52,412 nucleotides of DNA from Acidaminococcus sp. CAG:917 (GTDB lineage: Bacteria; Bacillota; Clostridia; Christensenellales; CAG-917): contig FR901028.1 in the NCBI GenBank assembly GCA_000437555.1, positions 205,183-257,594 on the forward strand, read 5' to 3'. Shown here in pieces: positions 1-9,417 of this stretch; within the stretch, counting starts at the first letter, position 1; each line of letters opens with the position of its first letter. The notes beneath the pieces are model-generated. The model worked only from the letters and a program-made list of their open reading frames with translations, searched no databases and was not told the DNA's origin. The translations under genes and the position numbers were made by a program.

Positions 1-1
1 C

Positions 2-91
2 GGAAGCATAAAGGACGAACTTTCGATAGAGGCGTGCGACAAGGCGGGAATCGCAATGATATTTGTCGGCATGAGACACTTTAAACACTAA
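2..91 (+). CDS. purH: PurH C-terminus (AICAR transformylase/IMP cyclohydrolase), partial
   Basis: The last 29 codons of a gene that begins before the window. The visible end reads GSIKDE, then AGIAMIFVGMRHFKH, then TAA. This matches the usual PurH ending, in which a glycine-rich segment is followed by AGIAMxFTGxRHFxH. PurH carries out the last two steps of IMP synthesis, formylation of AICAR and ring closure. It lies 278 bp upstream of purD on the same strand, as expected for a purine operon. The identification rests on a short but characteristic tail. Confidence 0.88.
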   Translation, partial: GSIKDELSIEACDKAGIAMIFVGMRHFKH

Positions 92-369
92 AAGGCAGTG
101 CGGCTAAAGCAAAACCGAACCGTGCTTATAAATTAAAAAATATTAAAACAGGTTTTAACGATAAAACAAAATTTCAACGATAAAACTTGAAGTCAGATAG
201 TTTGCTAAGACAACGATCGCATTTTATATGACGGCGAACGTGGCGCAAAAAAGGCGGTTTTGTAGGCTTTGCCTTATAAAAAATTGTAAACGGAATGCAA
301 ACTGCATTGTAAAAAGGCGGGATAAGCCTGCCTTTTTAAACAACACGGAATGCGATATAAGGAGAAAAT
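92..369 (+). other. purH-purD spacer with successive hairpins
   Basis: A 278-bp gap inside a purine operon. It holds a short dyad at 294-308 (AATGCA/TGCATT, 3-nt loop) and a stronger one at 311-337. The second pairs A5GGCGGG with CCTGCCT5 around a 5-nt loop, with one G-T pair. It is shaped like a terminator whose A and T tracts form the base of the stem, so it could be an internal attenuator or an mRNA processing/stability element. A weak promoter-like pair (TTGCTA at 202-207, TATATG at 225-230, 17-bp spacer) lies upstream. No gene is seen here. Confidence 0.4.
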
Positions 370-1632
370 ATGGATATACTCGTTGTCGGAAACGGAGGCA
401 GGGAACATGCAATATGCGCCGCATTAAAAAAATCCGATAAGTGCGGTAAAATATACTGCGCCAAGGGCAATGCGGGCATAGGCGAAATTGCCTCGCTTGT
501 GGATATCGACCCTTGCGATATAGAGGGCATTTGCGACTTTGTCGATAAAAACAAAAATATTGCTCTCACCGTCGTTGCCCCCGACGACCCGCTCGCTTTG
601 GGGTTGGTGGACGAACTTCAAAAGAGGGGACACCGTGCTTTCGGACCGAACAAGGCTGCGGCAATTATCGAGGCGTCGAAGGCGTTTTCAAAGGATATGA
701 TGAAAAAATACGGTATACCCACCGCAAAATACGAAACGTTTGACAGCTTTGAAAGTGCGCTTTGTTATGCAAAAGAACAAAAATATCCGCTTGTGGTCAA
801 GGCGGACGGCTTAGCATTGGGCAAAGGCGTCATCATCTGCCAAAACTTTGACGAAGCAAAAAAAGCTCTTGACGATATGTTCAACGTGGGAGTTTTCGGG
901 AAAGCGGGCTCAAAGGTGGTTATAGAGGAATTCTTGACGGGAAAAGAAGTTTCGGTATTATCTTTTTGCGATTCAAAGACGATATATCCTATGGTGGCAA
1001 GCTGTGACCACAAAAGGGCAAACGACAACGACGAGGGCTTGAATACGGGCGGCATGGGAACGATTGCTCCGTCGCCTTTCTATACCAAAGATATAGCAAA
1101 GGAAGTGGAAGAAAAGATAATGCTTCCCACTATGCACGCAATGAACGACCTCGGCAGACCCTTTAAAGGCGTTTTGTATTTCGGGCTTATCGTCACCGAC
1201 GACGGAGTAAAGGTAATCGAATATAACGCGCGTTTCGGAGATCCCGAAACACAGGTAGTGCTTCCTCTTTTAAAAACCGATTTGCTTGAAGTTTTCGAGG
1301 CGGTCATAGATGAAAGGCTCTCGGATATCAAAATCGAGTGGAGTGATAAGTGCGCCGTTTGCGTTATGCTCGCAAGCGGAGGTTATCCCGAAAAATATGA
1401 AAAAGGCAAAGAGATAACGATAGGCGCTCTTCCCGAAAACGTCACGCTCTATCACAGCGGAACAAAAATGAATGACGGAAAACTTGTCACCAACGGCGGC
1501 AGAGTCATTGGCGTAACGGCAGTATGCGACAGCCTCAAAGAGGCAAAACAGCTTTCGTATAAGGCGATTGAAAGTATAAGCTTTGATAAAATGCATTTCA
1601 GGCACGATATCGGCGACAAGTTTATAAAATAA
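370..1632 (+). CDS. purD: Phosphoribosylamine-glycine ligase (GAR synthetase)
   Basis: ATP-dependent ligase joining 5-phosphoribosylamine to glycine, the second step of purine synthesis; cytosolic. The 420 residues match the usual PurD length. The N-domain opens with a GNGGREHAI motif at residues 7-15. An ATP-grasp fold follows, with VVIEEFLTGKEVS near residue 190 and the metal/ATP signature RFGDPETQ at residues 288-295, and the C-terminal domain is complete. The start is supported by AAGGAG eight bases upstream of ATG. It lies between purH and purL on one strand, and the 182-bp gap to purL shows no clear terminator, so co-transcription is likely. Confident. Confidence 0.96.
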   Translation: MDILVVGNGGREHAICAALKKSDKCGKIYCAKGNAGIGEIASLVDIDPCDIEGICDFVDKNKNIALTVVAPDDPLALGLVDELQKRGHRAFGPNKAAAIIEASKAFSKDMMKKYGIPTAKYETFDSFESALCYAKEQKYPLVVKADGLALGKGVIICQNFDEAKKALDDMFNVGVFGKAGSKVVIEEFLTGKEVSVLSFCDSKTIYPMVASCDHKRANDNDEGLNTGGMGTIAPSPFYTKDIAKEVEEKIMLPTMHAMNDLGRPFKGVLYFGLIVTDDGVKVIEYNARFGDPETQVVLPLLKTDLLEVFEAVIDERLSDIKIEWSDKCAVCVMLASGGYPEKYEKGKEITIGALPENVTLYHSGTKMNDGKLVTNGGRVIGVTAVCDSLKEAKQLSYKAIESISFDKMHFRHDIGDKFIK

Positions 1633-1814
1633 TTTATATTTTTGTTTGGGACAGACAAAAAAATTTGTTAAGCAAAAATACGCTTTAAGATAAAACAGGC
1701 AAAGTGCGGCAAAAATTTTAATATATCGTCAAAAGATTGAACTCGACGCTTTGCAACTCAATGAAGCAGGATAAAACTTAAAAAGTTAAATACGTTTTAA
1801 ACGGAAAAGGAATT

Positions 1815-4800
1815 ATGGTTTACAGAGTTTTTGTTGAAAAAAAGGACGAAAAGTTTTCAAAGGCGGTCATCGCCGAGATAGCGGAAATGATTGGAGAGAA
1901 AATCGAATCTCTCAGGATTTTGCTCCGCTATGACGTTGAAGGGATAAGCGAGGAAGAGTTTAAAGCCTCGGTAATAAACGTATTTTCCGAACCTCCCGTC
2001 GACAATGCCTATATCGGCGATTTTTCCGTCGACAGCTCATATAAGGTTTTTGCGATAGGTTTGCTTGAAGGTCAATACGACCAAAGAGCGGACAGCGCGG
2101 CGCAGTGCATACAGCTTTTGACGCAAAAGGAAAAACCGCTCGTCAAGTGCGCAACGGTTTATGCGATAAAGGGCGACGTAAACTTGGATAAAATCAAGCG
2201 CCATCTCATCAACCCCGTCGAGAGCGAGGAAGTGACGCTAAGTAAGTTTGAAACTTTAAAGCGTAAGAAAATGGATACGGTGGACGTCGCCGAAGTAGCG
2301 CATTTTATCGATATGACAAAGGACGAGCTTATAAAGTATCACGAAGCAAACGGATTTGCCATGTCGCTTGCAGACCTTGAGTTTGTGCAAAACTATTTTA
2401 AAGGTGAAAAGCGCAATCCTACCGAAACGGAAATCAAGGTAATCGACACATATTGGTCCGACCATTGCCGTCATACCACGTTTTTGACGCACTTGACCGA
2501 CGTGAAGATAGAGTCGGAAAACAAAAACATTTCAAAGGCGTATGACAGATATATGTCCTTGCACAGCGAACTCTATAAGGGCAGGACGGATAAATATCCC
2601 TGCCTTATGGACGTTGCCACGATAGCCGTAAAGGAATTAAAGAGGGCGGGAAAACTTAAAGACCTCGACGAATCGGAAGAAATCAACGCTTGTTCTATCG
2701 TCGTTCCCGTCACCGTTGACGGAAAAAGGGAAGACTATCTTGTCATGTTCAAAAACGAAACGCACAATCATCCGACGGAAATCGAACCGTTCGGCGGTGC
2801 GGCGACGTGTCTTGGCGGAGCGATAAGAGACCCGCTTTCGGGCAGAACATACGTTTACAGCGCAATGCGTATAACGGGTGCGGCTTCCCCTCTCAATAAA
2901 GAAACGCTAAAGGGCAAACTTCCGCAAAGAGTACTTACCAAAGTGGCGGCTAAAGGATTTTCGTCATACGGAAATCAGATAGGACTTGCCACGGGAATAG
3001 TAGACGAAGTATATCACGAGGGCTATAAGGCAAAAAGACTTGAAACAGGATTTGTTGTCGGCTCAAATAAAAAATGCAACGTGGTCAGAAGCTGTCCCGA
3101 AAAAGGAGATATCGTCATACTTTTAGGCGGGGAAACGGGCAGAGACGGCTGCGGAGGAGCAACGGGCTCGTCAAAAGCACACGACACAAAGTCTGTTGAA
3201 AAATGCGGAGCGGAAGTGCAAAAGGGTAATGCCCTTATAGAAAGAAAACTTCAGAGACTGTTTTTGAATTCCGAAGTGACGAAAATGATAAAGCGTTGTA
3301 ACGACTTCGGAGCGGGCGGCGTTTGCGTGGCGATAGGAGAACTTTCAGACGCACTTGAAATCGACCTCGACAAAGTTCCGAAAAAATACGAGGGCTTGTC
3401 GGGAACGGAGCTTGCCATTTCCGAATCGCAGGAGCGCATGGCAATAGTTATTGCCGCAAAGGACGAGGAGCGTTTTTATGCTCTTGCAAAAGAAGAAAAT
3501 CTCAAAGCTACTAAGGTTGCAAAAATCACCGATGACGGCAGAATGAAAATGACGTTTAAAGGCAGAACCATTGTTGACCTTTCCCGTGAATTTTTAAATA
3601 CCAACGGAGCACGGCAGACGGCAAATGCCGTCATTGAAGATAAAAAGACGGATTATTTCGATAAAAAGAAAAGTGATTTTGCAGACGGCTTGAAAAATGC
3701 TTTATCGGACCTTAACGTATGTTGCAAAAAGGGACTCGGAGAAATGTTCGACTCAACGATAGGGGCGAGGACGGTGTTTATGCCTTACGGAGGCAAAAAT
3801 CAGCTGACTCCTACTCTTGCAATAGCAAATCTTATAGCGGACGGTGCGGATACGGCTTCCGTTGCTGCATACGGCTTTACTCCTTATCTTATGGAGTCGT
3901 CTCCTTTTGTCGGAGCGATATATTCTATCGTCTGTTCCGTTTCAAAACTGATAGCGGCAGGCTGCACGCTCGACAATGTATATCTTACCTTGCAGGAATA
4001 CTTTATGAAACTCGGTCAAAATCCTGCCCGTTGGGGAGTGCCCCTTTCGGCGCTTCTCGGAGCATATACGGCAGAGAGCGGCTTGGGCGTCGCAGGCATA
4101 GGCGGAAAGGATTCGATGAGCGGAAGTTTTGAGAATATCGACGTTGCTCCCACGCTTATATCTTTTGCTCTCGCCCCTCAGAAAACGGACAGGCTCATCA
4201 CCAACGTTCTTAAAGAGGAAGGCAAAAAACTCTATTTTGTGCCTTTTAAAAAGGACGAATACTCCGTCCCCGATTTTGATGACGTCAAGGCAAAGTATGC
4301 ACTTATTTCCGAAAATATCAAAAACGGAAAAATCAAGTTTGCCCAGGTTGTCGAAAACGGCGGCATAGGCGCTGCAGTATTAAAGAGCTGTTTCGGAAAC
4401 GGTCTCGGATTCGAATTTGACACGGACGATATTTTCACCGAACACTATGGAGAGATTATTGTCGACTGTCCCGACGGATTAGAATGCGAATATATCGGAA
4501 AAACAGTCAAAGGCGATTTTACGATGAAAGAGTGCAGGCTGTCTTACGACGACGCACTCAAAGCATACGAGGGCAAACTTGCAGATATTTATCCTACGGC
4601 AACGGACGAAAAAGGTGAAGCCATAAGCTTCAACTACGAAGTGAAGCAGGCAAGGGCGTCACAAATTAAGACCGCTCAGCCCAAAGTTTTTATACCGGCT
4701 TTCCCCGGAACAAACTGCGAACTCGATACAAAGAGAGCGTTTGAGGCGGCGGGTGCAAAATGCGAAATTTTCGTTGTTAAAAATCTTTCGTCAAACGATA

Positions 4801-5474
4801 TATCCGAAAGCGCAAAAATGATTGCAAAAGGCGTCAAGGGCGCAAACATTATCGCATTCCCCGGAGGTTTTTCGGGCGGCGACGAACCGGACGGAAGCGG
4901 AAAGTTTATTGCGACAATGTTCCGCAACCCCGAAATTAACGACGCCGTTATGGAGCTTATCGAACGCAGAGACGGACTTATCCTCGGTATTTGCAACGGT
5001 TTTCAGGCACTTGTAAAACTCGGACTTGTTCCTTTCGGCAAGATAGTGCCTATGACATCCGATTCGCCGACGCTGACGTTCAACACTATGCCGAGGCATA
5101 TATCCACGATAGCAAATATCAGAGTCGCTTCAAACAAATCGCCGTGGCTTAGTGCGACAAAGGTGGGAGAGGTTTATTCCGTTCCCGTTTCGCACGGCGA
5201 AGGTAAATTTATAGCTTCCGACGAGATATTAAACGAGCTTGCTTCAAACGGACAGATTGCAACGCAGTATGTAGACTTTGACGGTAATGCGACAATGATT
5301 TCGCCTTTCAACCCCAACGGAAGCAGACAGGCGATAGAGGGCATAACTTCGCTTGACGGCAGAATATTCGGCAAGATGGGACACAGCGAAAGAGTGGGAA
5401 AAGAGCTCTATAAAAACTTTGACGGCAATTTCGATATGAAAATATTTGAATCGGGAGTAAAATACTTTAACTGA
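1815..5474 (+). CDS. purL: Phosphoribosylformylglycinamidine synthase, single-chain PurL with fused glutaminase
   Basis: Converts FGAR to FGAM using ATP and glutamine, the fourth purine step. At 1219 residues it is the large one-chain form that combines PurS-like, synthetase and PurQ-like parts, not the split PurS/PurL/PurQ set of Bacillus. The DHCRH motif is at residues 216-220. A GGKDSMSG motif lies in the second synthetase half. The C-terminal class I glutaminase has nucleophile Cys1060 in LGICNGFQ and the His1190/Glu1192 pair in GHSERV, spaced 130 residues from the cysteine as in the family. AAAAGG precedes ATG. Its stop overlaps the next start (TGATGA), implying translational coupling. 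Confident. Confidence 0.96.
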   Translation: MVYRVFVEKKDEKFSKAVIAEIAEMIGEKIESLRILLRYDVEGISEEEFKASVINVFSEPPVDNAYIGDFSVDSSYKVFAIGLLEGQYDQRADSAAQCIQLLTQKEKPLVKCATVYAIKGDVNLDKIKRHLINPVESEEVTLSKFETLKRKKMDTVDVAEVAHFIDMTKDELIKYHEANGFAMSLADLEFVQNYFKGEKRNPTETEIKVIDTYWSDHCRHTTFLTHLTDVKIESENKNISKAYDRYMSLHSELYKGRTDKYPCLMDVATIAVKELKRAGKLKDLDESEEINACSIVVPVTVDGKREDYLVMFKNETHNHPTEIEPFGGAATCLGGAIRDPLSGRTYVYSAMRITGAASPLNKETLKGKLPQRVLTKVAAKGFSSYGNQIGLATGIVDEVYHEGYKAKRLETGFVVGSNKKCNVVRSCPEKGDIVILLGGETGRDGCGGATGSSKAHDTKSVEKCGAEVQKGNALIERKLQRLFLNSEVTKMIKRCNDFGAGGVCVAIGELSDALEIDLDKVPKKYEGLSGTELAISESQERMAIVIAAKDEERFYALAKEENLKATKVAKITDDGRMKMTFKGRTIVDLSREFLNTNGARQTANAVIEDKKTDYFDKKKSDFADGLKNALSDLNVCCKKGLGEMFDSTIGARTVFMPYGGKNQLTPTLAIANLIADGADTASVAAYGFTPYLMESSPFVGAIYSIVCSVSKLIAAGCTLDNVYLTLQEYFMKLGQNPARWGVPLSALLGAYTAESGLGVAGIGGKDSMSGSFENIDVAPTLISFALAPQKTDRLITNVLKEEGKKLYFVPFKKDEYSVPDFDDVKAKYALISENIKNGKIKFAQVVENGGIGAAVLKSCFGNGLGFEFDTDDIFTEHYGEIIVDCPDGLECEYIGKTVKGDFTMKECRLSYDDALKAYEGKLADIYPTATDEKGEAISFNYEVKQARASQIKTAQPKVFIPAFPGTNCELDTKRAFEAAGAKCEIFVVKNLSSNDISESAKMIAKGVKGANIIAFPGGFSGGDEPDGSGKFIATMFRNPEINDAVMELIERRDGLILGICNGFQALVKLGLVPFGKIVPMTSDSPTLTFNTMPRHISTIANIRVASNKSPWLSATKVGEVYSVPVSHGEGKFIASDEILNELASNGQIATQYVDFDGNATMISPFNPNGSRQAIEGITSLDGRIFGKMGHSERVGKELYKNFDGNFDMKIFESGVKYFN

Positions 5475-6043
5475 TGAAATCGGTTTTAGACGCGCTCAAT
5501 AAGTTTTTAAACGGCGAGATAGACTCCGAGCAGCTTTTGGCGGAATTATCTTTTAATATTTCCGAGTGCTTTAATTCGCTGTCGGACGAAGATTTAAAGC
5601 AAAAACTTGCCGCTCTCAAAAAAGAGCTTTATAAATCGGACGGCGATTTTGTCAAAATAAAGCAAATGGCAAAGGTGTGCTATGAGGAATTGAAAAAGTT
5701 GCTTGACTTAGACGACGAAAGCGAGGACGAAAGCGACTTTGGCAAAAAAGAGGCTGCCGAGCAATTCGGGAGCGAAGCGCCAAAAACCGCCGAAAAGAGC
5801 GGTAAAGCCTCTGCCGACAGCTTTTATGACGGAGCCTTTTTGGCAGACAACGCTAAAGCCGAAGAAAAAGCGGAAGACAAAACCGACAAAAAGAAAAAAT
5901 CTTTTGGCGATAAGATATCGGAAAAGTTAGAAAACGCCGAAAACAGGATAGACGACGTCGTAACAAAAGTGGAAAACTCTTTTAAAGCGGCAGGCGAAAA
6001 AATCAAAAACGCCTTCAGGGAAAAAAATAACAAAGAAAGATAA
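5474..6043 (+). CDS. Small charged protein translationally coupled to purL, unknown function
   Basis: 189 residues. The first ~75 residues look globular and helical, resembling a short helical-bundle head. The rest is a Lys/Glu/Ala-rich low-complexity linker ending in an amphipathic lysine-rich helix (about 145-189) that may form a coiled coil. There is no signal peptide or membrane segment. Its ATG overlaps the purL stop, so it is almost certainly translated from the purine operon mRNA, and a terminator follows at 6070. I do not recognise a family. Its position suggests an operon passenger, or a scaffold or regulator tied to purine synthesis, but that is inference only. Confidence 0.75.
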   Translation: MKSVLDALNKFLNGEIDSEQLLAELSFNISECFNSLSDEDLKQKLAALKKELYKSDGDFVKIKQMAKVCYEELKKLLDLDDESEDESDFGKKEAAEQFGSEAPKTAEKSGKASADSFYDGAFLADNAKAEEKAEDKTDKKKKSFGDKISEKLENAENRIDDVVTKVENSFKAAGEKIKNAFREKNNKER

Positions 6044-6069
6044 CAAAGTATATTAGCTTTACGGCGCAC

Positions 6070-6100
6070 AAAAAAAGGCTTTTAAAGCCTTTTTATTTTT
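6070..6100. terminator. Bidirectional terminator between the purine operon and the DUF2804 gene
   Basis: AAAGGCTTT/AAAGCCTTT dyad with an A tract on one side and a T-rich tract on the other. It can end the plus-strand purine transcript and the convergent minus-strand transcript of the DUF2804 gene. Confidence 0.8.
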
Positions 6101-6197
6101 GCGATAACCGCAATAACCGACGGTTAGCTTTATATATCGCATATAAGGTTGTATTCGGTGCCAAAGACTATTTATCGGAGGAGGGGATATGCGACGG

Positions 6198-7220
6198 CTA
6201 CCACTTGTTGACGACATATTCGCAAAAGGCATACATATCCTTTATCTCAAGCGTTTTTCCGCTATCCAGTTTTACCGTGCCGCTCCAAAGTCCGTGCACC
6301 TGATGCGATTTCATACCGACGAGCCCTAAAATTATCGCTCCGTTTTTGTAGTCGTAAAAGGGCGTCATTGTCATATCGAATTTGCCGTCGTCGGAAATAA
6401 AGTGCCACGGGGCAAGATAATTTTTCTGCGGAGGAGTTTCAAGACGGACGGCGGAGAGTTTTTCGCATTTGCCGTCATAGAATATTGCCGTTTCGGTGGC
6501 GTAGTCCTCAATTCCGAAGCCCCAGGTAAGCTCAAATCCGAATAGTCTGTTTTCAACGTATGCCGAGCCGTTGCCCCAATACCAGCAGTTGCTGTGCGGC
6601 CACACGCCTCTGCCCCAATCGAGCACTGTGAAAGTTTTATCCTTTTCAAACGGAATTTTATTTCCGTTTATTTCTACGAAACCGTCGGTGGGCATACAGT
6701 TTAGCTTCTGAGTAAGAAAAAATCTTCCTTTTTGTTTAAACGGCGTCGCAATTACGATGGATTCCCTGTCCGTTTCATAAAGCGTAAACGAAGCCGTGAT
6801 TTTCTTTTTGGCGTCGCTGTAAAATATCTTTCGGCTGTCTTTTTGGGCGTCGAAAAGCAGCTCTACTTTTCCTTTTGAAAATTCAAAGCGGTGAGGGAGG
6901 TCGCCGTTTTTGGGCAGTCGGTATGAATTTGCGGTAAACGGAATAATTTTTGAAGAAAAAGTCTTTTTGCCGCTCTTTAAATCCAACAGGGTAAGAGAGG
7001 CGCAGGAAGCGAGCGAGATATTGAAAAATGAAATCTGCACCATATAATTTCCGTCGGAAAGCTGATAAAAATCCCACTCTTTAAGCCGATTTTTTAAGCG
7101 GCGGGGAATGTTTTCACGGTTATAGTTAAATATGTTCCTTGTGGCGTATCCCTTTGCATTTAATGTGCCGTCCGCTTTTAGCAGGTCGACTTGTTCGTTT
7201 ATTTTAATTTGTTTTTGCAT
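6198..7220 (-). CDS. DUF2804 family protein
   Basis: 340 residues resembling the DUF2804 family, a beta-rich protein often found in Firmicutes and Actinobacteria with no established reaction. Visible family-like features are the repeated aromatic strands (WDFYQL, YMVQISFFN), the central VLDWGRGVWPHSNCWYWG segment and the FGFELTWGFG segment that follows. There is no signal peptide or membrane segment. AGGGGG lies just upstream of ATG on the minus strand. It stands alone, ending against the purine operon terminator and starting away from the cation-efflux gene. Some family members are discussed as carbohydrate- or lipid-related, but nothing here decides a function. Confidence 0.8.
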   Translation of the reverse strand: MQKQIKINEQVDLLKADGTLNAKGYATRNIFNYNRENIPRRLKNRLKEWDFYQLSDGNYMVQISFFNISLASCASLTLLDLKSGKKTFSSKIIPFTANSYRLPKNGDLPHRFEFSKGKVELLFDAQKDSRKIFYSDAKKKITASFTLYETDRESIVIATPFKQKGRFFLTQKLNCMPTDGFVEINGNKIPFEKDKTFTVLDWGRGVWPHSNCWYWGNGSAYVENRLFGFELTWGFGIEDYATETAIFYDGKCEKLSAVRLETPPQKNYLAPWHFISDDGKFDMTMTPFYDYKNGAIILGLVGMKSHQVHGLWSGTVKLDSGKTLEIKDMYAFCEYVVNKW

Positions 7221-7420
7221 TTTTCCCCCTGAGCGGTTTTAACTGTCAGAGTAAAAGCTAAGCTTTACTTTTAATATTATTAGGTTAAAATGCTTTAATC
7301 GGAGCATTGAACCTATAATAAGTTAAAACCTTTATTTGTCTAAAATATCGGCAAGAAAATGATATATTCTTTTTCACCTAAAGTCAATAGCGGATAATTA
7401 GAGCAAAAAGGAAAAAATAA

Positions 7421-7449
7421 TTGTTTTAAATCAAATATTGTGCTATATT
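7421..7449 (+). promoter_or_regulatory. Promoter for the cation-efflux gene
   Basis: TTGTTT at 7421-7426, a 17-bp spacer, and TATATT at 7444-7449 preceded by TGC (extended -10). A near-palindrome AAAGCT-A-AGCTTT lies further upstream (about 7253-7266), nearer the divergent DUF2804 gene. Confidence 0.6.
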
Positions 7450-7486
7450 TACATAAACTCAATTTAGCAAAGAGGCAAAATCGGAT

Positions 7487-8875
7487 ATGTTTTTAGAAAG
7501 GATTTTTATCAAAAATTATAAAGACACTTCAAATCCCGCCGTAAGGTTTAAATACGGAATGCTTGCGAGCGTTTTCGGGCTTATCACAAACATATTGCTT
7601 TTTACGGGCAAAATCATCGTAGGTATCATCGGTCAGAGTATAACCGTTATTGCCGACGCAATCAACAATATGTCCGATTCGGGTAACAGCATAGTCACTA
7701 TGTTCGGCTTTAAAATGTCGTCAAAGCCCGCCGATTCCAAGCACCCATACGGATATGCAAGATATGAATACATAACGGCGCTTTTCGTCGCACTCATAGT
7801 GCTTGTAATCGGAGTGCTACTCGGAAAAGAGAGCGTCGAAAAGATAATATCCCCTGCGCCTACTTCCGTTACGGTTGCAACGTATGTTATTTTGGCGGTT
7901 GCAATAGCATTAAAATTATATCAGCTTTTGGTTTATCGCAGTTTTGCAAAAAAAATAAACAGCGAAAGTTTAAAGGCAATGAGTGTGGACAGCATAAACG
8001 ACACAATTTCTACCACTGCCGTTTTGGTGGCGAGTCTGCTAATTGACTTTTTGCCTGACGTCGAAGTCAGCATCGACGGTATATGCGGTCTTTTGGTTTC
8101 TGTTCTTATCGTGATATCGAGCATCAAACTTGTGGCAAACACGGTAAAACCGCTTCTCGGCGAAAAACCGCCCAAAGAGCTTGTCGTTAAAATAAGAAAA
8201 GAGCTTATGTCCTACAACGGCGTTTTGGGAATACACGACCTTATGATACACAATTACGGCGAAGGCAGAAATTTTGTTATGGTGCACGTAGAAGTAGATT
8301 CTTCCGTTGACATCATGGAATCGCACGCGCTCATCGATGAGATAGAACAAGACTTCAAAAAGAAAATGGGCATACATCTTTCCGTGCATATGGACCCTAT
8401 CGACGTAAACAATCCTTTGGTCAAAAAGTTAAAAGAGGAGAGCATTGTTTTGCTTTCGAAACTCGACGACCATCTATCGCTTCACGATTTCAGAATAGTG
8501 TCCGGCCCCAACAGAACGAATATTCTGTTTGACGTCGTCCTGCCGTTTTTTGAAAAGCATACCCAAGAGGAAATAACCGATTGGTTCAAGCACAATTTTG
8601 TCGGCGAGGAGGGTATGGAATACAACTTTGTCATAGATATCGACCGTGACTACGTTTCGCCTCCGTCCGTGGAAGAACAGGGCAAAAAGGAAGAAGAGCA
8701 AGAGCATAAAGAAAAGACGGAACTTTTAGAACAGGTAGAGCGTGAACTCAACGAGTACGAATCCGAAGCCGTCGATAAAAAAGAGGACAACGACGAGCTT
8801 TTGAAAAAGGCGGAAAAAGAGCATAAAGAGTTAGAGGAAGAAAAGGCAAAGCAAGATAAGTTTTTCAAACTTTGA
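7487..8875 (+). CDS. Cation diffusion facilitator (CDF) family metal transporter with long charged tail
   Basis: Inner-membrane efflux of divalent metal (Zn, Fe, Co or Mn) in exchange for protons. The membrane part, about residues 15-220, carries the CDF metal-site motif ADAINNMSDS in helix 2, HPYGYARYEYI after helix 2, and SVDSINDT in helix 5. The cytoplasmic dimerisation domain follows, about residues 225-300. At 462 residues it is much longer than the ~300 of plain CDF proteins. The extra C-terminus includes a second folded stretch and a Lys/Glu-rich coiled coil over the last ~70 residues. The metal is not predictable here. A second, shorter CDF gene lies at 39579-40400. Confidence 0.9.
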   Translation: MFLERIFIKNYKDTSNPAVRFKYGMLASVFGLITNILLFTGKIIVGIIGQSITVIADAINNMSDSGNSIVTMFGFKMSSKPADSKHPYGYARYEYITALFVALIVLVIGVLLGKESVEKIISPAPTSVTVATYVILAVAIALKLYQLLVYRSFAKKINSESLKAMSVDSINDTISTTAVLVASLLIDFLPDVEVSIDGICGLLVSVLIVISSIKLVANTVKPLLGEKPPKELVVKIRKELMSYNGVLGIHDLMIHNYGEGRNFVMVHVEVDSSVDIMESHALIDEIEQDFKKKMGIHLSVHMDPIDVNNPLVKKLKEESIVLLSKLDDHLSLHDFRIVSGPNRTNILFDVVLPFFEKHTQEEITDWFKHNFVGEEGMEYNFVIDIDRDYVSPPSVEEQGKKEEEQEHKEKTELLEQVERELNEYESEAVDKKEDNDELLKKAEKEHKELEEEKAKQDKFFKL

Positions 8876-8993
8876 TTTAAAATCGTTATTAATCCAAGAT
8901 AACGCTTAACCGCTTTCGCCGATATGGAGGGCGTAGCAAGTTTTTCCGACTTAGGGAATCAGACAAAAATATTCAGTTGATAAATTTAAATTT

Positions 8994-9020
8994 TAAGTCG
9001 AATCAAATTCGGCTTTTTTT
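8994..9020 (+). terminator. Terminator after the cation-efflux gene
   Basis: AAGTCGAAT/ATTCGGCTT stem with a 3-nt loop and a run of seven T. It follows the gene by about 120 bp. Confidence 0.8.
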
Positions 9021-9033
9021 ATAAATAGTTGTC

Positions 9034-9056
9034 GCCCTCAATGCAAGGGCTTTTTT
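9034..9056 (+). terminator. Second plus-strand terminator, in tandem
   Basis: GCCCT/AGGGC stem with a 7-nt loop followed by six T, only 14 bp past the previous terminator. Together they insulate the upstream transcript from the convergent XRE gene. Confidence 0.6.
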
Positions 9057-9094
9057 AAAAATACCAAAAAAAACTCTGCGGCATAGACTCCTAT

Positions 9095-9334
9095 TTATGT
9101 TTCTATATTGCGTCCTACAAGGTCGTCAATCGTAAGTCCCAAAACGTCGGCGAGAAGCCAGCAATCGAGGACGTTCGGGATATTGATTCCGTTTTCCCAG
9201 TAACTGATAGCAGCGTGTGTTACGCCTATTTTCTTGGCGAGCTCGATTTGGGAAATTCCTTGCGCCAAGCGGGCTTCTTTAATCGATGAACCTATAATGT
9301 TTTCGTTTAACAGGGAAAGATTTATTTTTTTCAT
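9095..9334 (-). CDS. XRE-family transcriptional regulator
   Basis: 79 residues, a single Cro/C1-type helix-turn-helix domain with recognition region about residues 28-49 (SQIELAKKIGVTHAAISYWENG in part). No effector domain is present. It is divergent from a PH-domain membrane protein gene. The intergenic region holds three copies of a TAAGAnTnCTTA dyad, one directly upstream of this gene's -10. That layout predicts that this protein represses both itself and the neighbour. The start codon has no Shine-Dalgarno; TAAAAT (9341-9346) ends 6 nt before ATG, so the mRNA may be leaderless. Confident in the fold; the target is inferred. Confidence 0.88.
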   Translation of the reverse strand: MKKINLSLLNENIIGSSIKEARLAQGISQIELAKKIGVTHAAISYWENGINIPNVLDCWLLADVLGLTIDDLVGRNIET

Positions 9335-9346
9335 AAGATAATTTTA

Positions 9347-9417
9347 TAAGAATACTTACATAATATGCATAAATTTAAGATTTCTTACAAAAAACTATTG
9401 ACATTTAAGAATTCTTA
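9347..9417. promoter_or_regulatory. Three operator dyads in the XRE/PH-domain intergenic region
   Basis: Three 12-bp dyads fit TAAGAnTnCTTA: TAAGAATACTTA at 9347-9358, TAAGATTTCTTA at 9376-9387, and TAAGAATTCTTA at 9406-9417. Each is followed on the plus strand by CA. Centres are 29 and 30 bp apart. The first abuts the XRE -10 and the third lies between the -35 and -10 of the PH-domain gene. The arrangement is near-symmetric: the outer sites are centred about -19 and -22 from the two predicted start points. Confidence 0.8.

Noticed and set aside
6189..6329. Plus-strand ATG after a very strong GGAGGAGGGG with an open frame of about 46 codons
   Set aside because: It lies mostly within the antisense of a complete, family-like DUF2804 gene, and its translation is not similar to anything recognisable. 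The purine-rich stretch is more likely accidental.
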